Source: Eutreptiella sp. 'Long Island Sound 2002' (taxonomy: Eukaryota > Euglenozoa > Euglenophyceae > Eutreptiales > Eutreptiaceae). Taken from it: a DNA stretch of 64,000 bases. Shown piece by piece: positions 59,745-64,000 of the stretch. Position 1 is the first letter of the stretch. Every line of letters starts with the position of its first letter. The notes beneath the pieces are model-generated. The model searched no databases. It was not told where the DNA came from and saw only the letters and a list, made by a program, of their open reading frames with translations. The position numbers and the translations under genes are program-made. The stretch is taken from positions 43,277,228 through 43,341,227 of the forward strand of contig OZ038378.1 of assembly GCA_964036045.1 (NCBI GenBank). The letters are read 5' to 3'.

Positions 59745-60250
59745 AAATGACCTATTTTTTTGGTTTCTACGTCCCCGAGACAGGAGGGCGGGGTCCTCCT
59801 ACCCGAGTTCCGTCCAAAAATATCGAAAACCCTGAAAAATGGCCTATTTTGGGGTATTTTTGCCTGCTCTGCGCTGGTGCTGCATAATAGTGCTGCACAC
59901 CAGTGTACCCGCCTATGGAGGTTGTTTGACAAAAAATCCCCTTTTCTCTGAATTTTCTGGCCCCAAAATAGGGATGTGGGGGTTCCTCCCACCCGAGTAT
60001 TCTCCGGAACCATCAAAAACCCTGGAATTCGGCCTATTTTGCAGTATTTTTCCCTGCTCTGGGGTGGTGCTGCAGAACAGTTCTTCACACCAGTGTACCT
60101 GTATAGTATAGTATAGGCACAAAATAACCATGAAATAGGTTTTGTACCCAAAAAGACCAAACGAAACCTTTTCTTGTTTAATTATACACCCCCAGAATAG
60201 GGAAGGGGGGTTCCCTCTACCCGATTGTTTTCCAAAAATAACAAACTAAG
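59745..60250. repeat. Diverged tandem repeat of about 190 bp, three units
   Basis: Landmarks recur: CCTCCTACCCGAG (about 59,790), CCTCCCACCCGAG (about 59,985) and CCTCTACCCGAT (about 60,215). GGCCTATTTTG...GTATTTTTxCCTGCTCT and CACACCAGTGTACC recur in units 1 and 2. Units differ by many substitutions, so the duplication is old. Confidence 0.8.
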
Positions 60251-60415
60251 CCCCAAACATGTGTGTGTACGATGATACGCACGCAAAGGCCTACCTATGA
60301 ACCATATGGAAATGGACCACAAACGGTTCAGAATAGGGCCAGAAACACCTCAAATGATCATCGTTCATCCCAATCTTATGCACATACTATCATATTTTAT
60401 GTACCTCTTTGGCGT
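60250..60415. repeat. Dispersed repeat family, copy 1
   Basis: From AAGCCCCAAACATGTG through CACGCAAAGGCCTACCTATG, CATATGGAAATGGACCACAA and TATGCACATACTATCATATT. It matches 61707-61840 and partly 61863-61935. Confidence 0.8.
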
Positions 60416-60419
60416 ATTT

Positions 60420-61200
60420 TGTTTTGCCTTCAGAAGGCTAGCACAAATCAATTTGAAGCGTTCATTTAACATGCCTGCAATCAAAACGTACCGTGCCGAT
60501 GAATATTTAACACAGTGCATAAAACAAATGGTCTGTCTTGAAAGTTTTGTAATGTGTTGCCCATATTTGACAACCAAAAAATTTCTGAAAAACCTGCAAA
60601 CGTTTCTAACCCAGTGTAGAGCCTAGGGGAAAGCTCTGCATGTTTCTCAAAGTCCTGCAATTGCAAAAACCTGCACAGGCAAGAGCATTACAAAACAACA
60701 AGGAAAACAACAAAAAAATCTATTCGTCGATCGGAGAGGAATGTCAGAGTTCCCAGGCTGACTGCTGACATCCGACTCTACATCTGAGGGGGCCCACAGT
60801 TCCCAGGCTGCAATTCTTGGGGTAGCAGCCTTTCCCCTCTACCTCTTCCATCTGCCAAGGGCAAACAAATTGAGTGCAGCGTGGGTATAGCAGTCCACAG
60901 ACTGCACCTACACAAGCACATATAGAACTCTTGGGAGAACAAAGAGAAAACCAAGTAGCGGGCTGGGCAGCACACAGGGCGCCTGCTACTGGTACAAAGG
61001 AGGCATTGCCCCAGGGTGCTCCTACCTCTATGTTTAAAATGCAACATGGCAGAGCGCAGGGAACTGGTGGGTAGTCACATGGGGGGAGGGATCAGAGGCA
61101 GCCAATCGCTGCAGCCAATCGCTCTGATCTCTAAACTCTAAACAACACAAAGTGTGCTTTTTGGAGGAGGAAAAAAACAAAAGACATATATGCAGGCGCT
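60420..61200. other. Intergenic DNA, no gene recognised
   Basis: AT-rich to 60,740, then moderate GC. No frame above 110 codons has a recognisable motif. Confidence 0.35.
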
Positions 61201-61201
61201 G

Positions 61202-61472
61202 CTAATAGGGCCGGTACATTGGAAAACCAAAGGGCTGCATGCTGCTCATGGTCGAACAAAGCTGCTGCATGGGCTGCATGGGCTGCATGGGCATTTTGAG
61301 CAGTTGAATGTTCATGGCTGGCATTGGCATGGCCATGGGCATGGCAACAAGCATGTTCATTTGCAGAGGACCCATATGCTGCTGCTGCTGCTGCTGCTGC
61401 TGGCCTGCTGGTGCATCTGCTGGTGTTTCTGCTGCTGCTGCACTTGGGTTCGTATCTGCATCTACAGCTGCA

Positions 61473-61524
<52 letters not shown>

Positions 61525-61540
61525 AAACACCTGCTCAGGA
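61202..61540 (-). CDS. Ala/Gln/Met-rich C-terminal coding exon (host gene?)
   Basis: The minus-strand frame ending at TAG 61204-61202 reads poly-Ala, then AVDADTNPSAAAETPADAPA, seven Gln, then HMGPLQMNMLVAMPMAMPMP, NIQLLKMPMQPMQPMQQL and FGFPMYRPY. It is non-random over the whole non-repeat part and has a natural end, as in disordered C-termini of transcription or RNA-binding factors. It is open only to a TGA near 61,548 and lacks a start, so it could be a last exon. Another frame reads poly-Gln upstream (VSPILPEQVFQQQ). Confidence 0.4.
61474..61523. repeat. (CTG)n trinucleotide repeat, about 17 units
   Basis: An uninterrupted CTG/CAG run. A second shorter run of about eight lies at 61378-61401. 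It lies within the minus-strand Ala/Gln-rich frame. Confidence 0.9.
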
Positions 61541-61706
61541 AGGATCGGAGACACGTGTTGAGACACCTGAGACACCTGCTGAGACATGTGCTCTCCTGAC
61601 TCCAGTTTAACCCTTCTTCTTTTTCTCGTATTTTCACTGTTTTCACCTTGCCCGCGTTTGCGCTTCAGGGGGTTTTTTCGGTTGTTTTACTGTTGCGTTG
61701 TTTGTT

Positions 61707-61840
61707 GCACGCAAAGGCCTACCTATGAATCATATGGAAATGGACCACAAACTGCGCAAAATGGGGCCAAAAAACACCTCAAATGTTCATCGTTCATCCC
61801 ATTCTTATGCACATACTATCATATTTCATGTAGTTCTTAT
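61707..61840. repeat. Dispersed repeat family, copy 2
   Basis: A close match to 60279-60415 (GCACGCAAAGGCCTACCTAT and following), with small differences such as CAGAATAGGGCC versus CAAAATGGGGCC. Confidence 0.85.
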
Positions 61841-61862
61841 CATTCAGATGCATACAATACCA

Positions 61863-61935
61863 ACCCAAGCCCCAAACACGTGTTTGGACGGTGATAGGTG
61901 ATCAAAACCCTACCTGTGAACCATATGGATATTGG
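61863..61935. repeat. Dispersed repeat family, partial copy 3
   Basis: AAGCCCCAAACACGTGTTTG followed by CCTACCTGTGAACCATATGG matches the first part of copy 1, including its 5' portion that copy 2 lacks. Confidence 0.65.
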
Positions 61936-62400
61936 GCCCCATGGTGCATGAGAAACGGATGACTAGCCTAGAATAAAGGCAAAACATTGCTTGTCATGTA
62001 GGCTTCTACCAATGGTGATGACCCTTTGTTAATATATCACCTCTATAGCACCTCTTACAGCCCTGTAAGGCCCTCTACATGGCCTCCATAGACCCTAGAA
62101 CCATGAAAAGAAGTGGCTTTTGGCTAAAAAAGTGTTAATTTCTCAACATCTGTGCCTGCCAATCTGGGGGCTCTTACGTCAGCAGCAAGGTAACATGGGA
62201 ACACGCTCATGCCTTTACGTTGCTTCCAACTGTGCAAATAAGTGGACTTTTTGGCAATTTTCTATTGCGCACGGCGGTCGAGAATCTGAAACTAGCGTAC
62301 GCGGCAGTTGTTGACAGTTTTTCTGCGGCTGCAGCTCCAGCGACAGCATAATCGTGTTAAGGTTATGAGAAAACATAAAAAAAACAGTACTACTGTGTAC
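61936..62400. other. Intergenic DNA, no gene recognised
   Basis: No frame of note; nothing supported. Confidence 0.35.
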
Positions 62401-62469
62401 ACTTTGCTATCACGGTTATGAAAATGCATCATTTTGAATTTTGGGGAAAAGCAGCTGCTAAAATCATAG

Positions 62470-63259
62470 GTGGCTACTGGTGTGATACCCCAGCGCTGGT
62501 CGGCGTCAACACCAATGAGCAACAGCGCCCACGCGTTTGGGATGTTCCCATTGTTTGCAGTGTCCGCTTTCTCAGATTGTTCATATTATCCCAAATACCT
62601 TGATACGCTGGTCCGTCCTAAACTTCCCTGGACACAAAACCATTGGAGGGCGTTGATCCGACCACGTCGAGCCGATGTATTCAGGTACTGTGTGTCCAGG
62701 GCTGGCAAAATTGGACTATGGCGGTGAATATTGAGTCAGTGGGAGACCCTGAACCCACCGGATATTCAGTGCTTGTAAACGGTGCTGAGTTACCAGATGT
62801 TACGGGATTTCTGATGTGTTTACACTTGGGTACCTACCCCTATAGTTTTGTGTATACATCCCGAGGTAGTGTCTATACTGACAGCCCTGGGTGACCTGCA
62901 GTAATTAATCGAACTGGGAATATTAATAGTGAAGCACTCGAGTTGGAATAACCAGGAAATACCCAGTGCTGAGCCTAGGCAACGAGGTTTGGATGTGGGC
63001 CATTCATTTGCTAAGATTACTGTCCAGTGTTCCTGTGGGTCCGGGGCCCTGGTGTATTGTCCCGTATTTGTCTGTGGGGGTGAGAGAAGACCCTATGCAC
63101 GCGTACCGCTTTGCCGCAATTACCCCATACAGCCCACAGACCAGATTTCCGTCCTCCGCAGTGGGGGGGACTGCAGGACTAATTGTGGCGCTTGTGCGTC
63201 CAAATATCAATGAGCTGGATAGTTTCAAATTTTGGTGCTGGCGAAGCGAGTTATGGTGA
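62470..63259 (+). CDS. Unrecognised protein-like ORF cluster, three frames
   Basis: 62470-62727 (FGMFPLFAVSAFSDCSYYPK), 62643-62894 (YSVLVNGAELPDVTGFLMCL) and 62966-63259 (DPMHAYRFAAITPYSPQTRF, LIVALVRPNINELDSFKFWC) lie on one strand in succession but in different frames. They could be a decayed gene or exons; a GGTGAG donor-like site follows at about 63,255. I recognise no family. Confidence 0.25.
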
Positions 63260-64000
63260 GATAAACTCCCCTTACTTTGTTTGTTTTTCCCTAAACTGAA
63301 CGGGGTGACCACCCTTCAGTAATCTATTTTACTTCTGAACTCTGAACGTTCTTATGAATTTTTGGTTCTGGGTTTGTTAAGCCCTAAGAGGGGGTACTCT
63401 TTCTTGATGACCCATACGATCCACGGAGTTACCCTTCACCAAGCACCCCGTGTTGATACTTCAGTTTCTGGAGCGTTCGTCACTGTGGGTGTGTAATGGT
63501 GATTACATGGATCCCCCACTGAGGGACATGTGCTGAGTTTGTTGAGTTTCTGATTACCACTTACTGTTCCCCATGTAAGTGTGCCCCATTCTTGTAATGC
63601 GTGTTGACTGTACTGTGGGTGGATGGATTTAGTGTTGTTGCTCGGTTACCTCGAGATCCACCCTAGCCCGGGGAGGAAAGACTGAGGGCTGGTTGACAGT
63701 AGCCCCAGTAACCCACAGCTTACAGTAACCAGTGCACCCTGACCTACAGTACTATGTACCTCTGGATACTACCCTGTTCCTGTTGTGTGTTCGGCTGTGT
63801 CTGGCTTCTAACGCTTCACGATGTGGCGCAAGGCCCCTGGCCCTGCTTGATGCTGGTCTGCAATGCGTAGTTCATCTCGCCAGGCGCGTCAGAGAGCGGA
63901 ACGCGAGTCCAACCCTGGATGATGCTCAGGTAATCTGTGGATGTCATAGATTACTGCTGCAGGGCTTCCGTGAATGGTAATGTACCTACTGTTGGCCTTC
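63260..64000. other. Intergenic DNA to window edge, no gene recognised
   Basis: Moderate GC. One 82-codon frame (63732-63980, LARRVRERNASPTLDDAQVI) reaches almost to the edge but shows no recognisable motif. Confidence 0.3.

Noticed and set aside
1-64000. Bacterial features (operons, CRISPR array, phage or plasmid origin)
   Set aside because: All recognisable elements are eukaryotic retrotransposons and nuclear-type pseudogenes. The tandem repeats lack CRISPR repeat-spacer structure.

Overview
This window is nuclear DNA from a eukaryote. It is almost entirely made of nested retroelements, with a few decayed copies of host genes. There are no operons, Shine-Dalgarno sites, rRNAs or CRISPRs. 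The host is probably a photosynthetic microalga. Degenerate copies of a plastid-type (GapA-like) glyceraldehyde-3-phosphate dehydrogenase, a chlorophyll a/b-binding (LHC) protein and a PPi-dependent phosphofructokinase (PFP) are recognisable. A green (prasinophyte-like) alga would fit best, but that is an inference from a few short protein matches.

Layout. 1-155 is the 3' end of a non-LTR element with an (ACCT)n tail, joined directly to the 5' LTR of Gypsy-1. Gypsy-1 (about 156-12042) is a large chromovirus-type Ty3/Gypsy element. It has two LTR copies, an initiator-tRNA-Met primer site, a broken gag-pro region and a 1207-residue RT-RNase H-integrase-chromodomain ORF. LINE-1 (minus strand, about 31515 down to 12043) abuts it with a (TTTGAGG)n tail. 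LINE-1 is a very GC-rich giant non-LTR element with a C2H2 finger, APE endonuclease, RT, RNase H, a CCHC finger and extra downstream ORFs. Its 5' end is a tandem array of 420-bp units, each made of two 210-bp halves. A tRNA-derived SINE flanked by an 18-bp target-site duplication sits inside the array. LINE-1 interrupts Gypsy-2 (minus strand, 31516-34260), a decayed gag-protease with the same primer type.

LINE-2 (plus strand, about 36.7-49.26 kb) is a second C-rich non-LTR element. It encodes endonuclease-RT-RNase H-CCHC in one frame with an in-frame amber stop. An overlapping third ORF appears to carry a Ulp1/C48-like cysteine protease and a long Pro/Ser/Arg (RS-like) tail. Its 3' region contains a fragment of a tandem-fused PFP gene, then C/A-rich sequence with poly(A) tracts, and it ends in (ACCT)n.

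49.3-64 kb is ordinary, less GC-rich DNA. It holds a Gypsy RT relic, a dead Gypsy-3 RNase H-integrase relic, a 35-bp minisatellite, the GAPDH and LHC pseudogenes, a 190-bp tandem repeat, a dispersed repeat family, an Ala/Gln/Met-rich coding exon over CAG repeats, and unrecognised short ORFs.

Most retroelement ORFs carry frameshifts or stops, many next to G or C homopolymers. Some may be sequencing indels rather than real mutations. All function calls were made by eye from motifs; no database search was possible.
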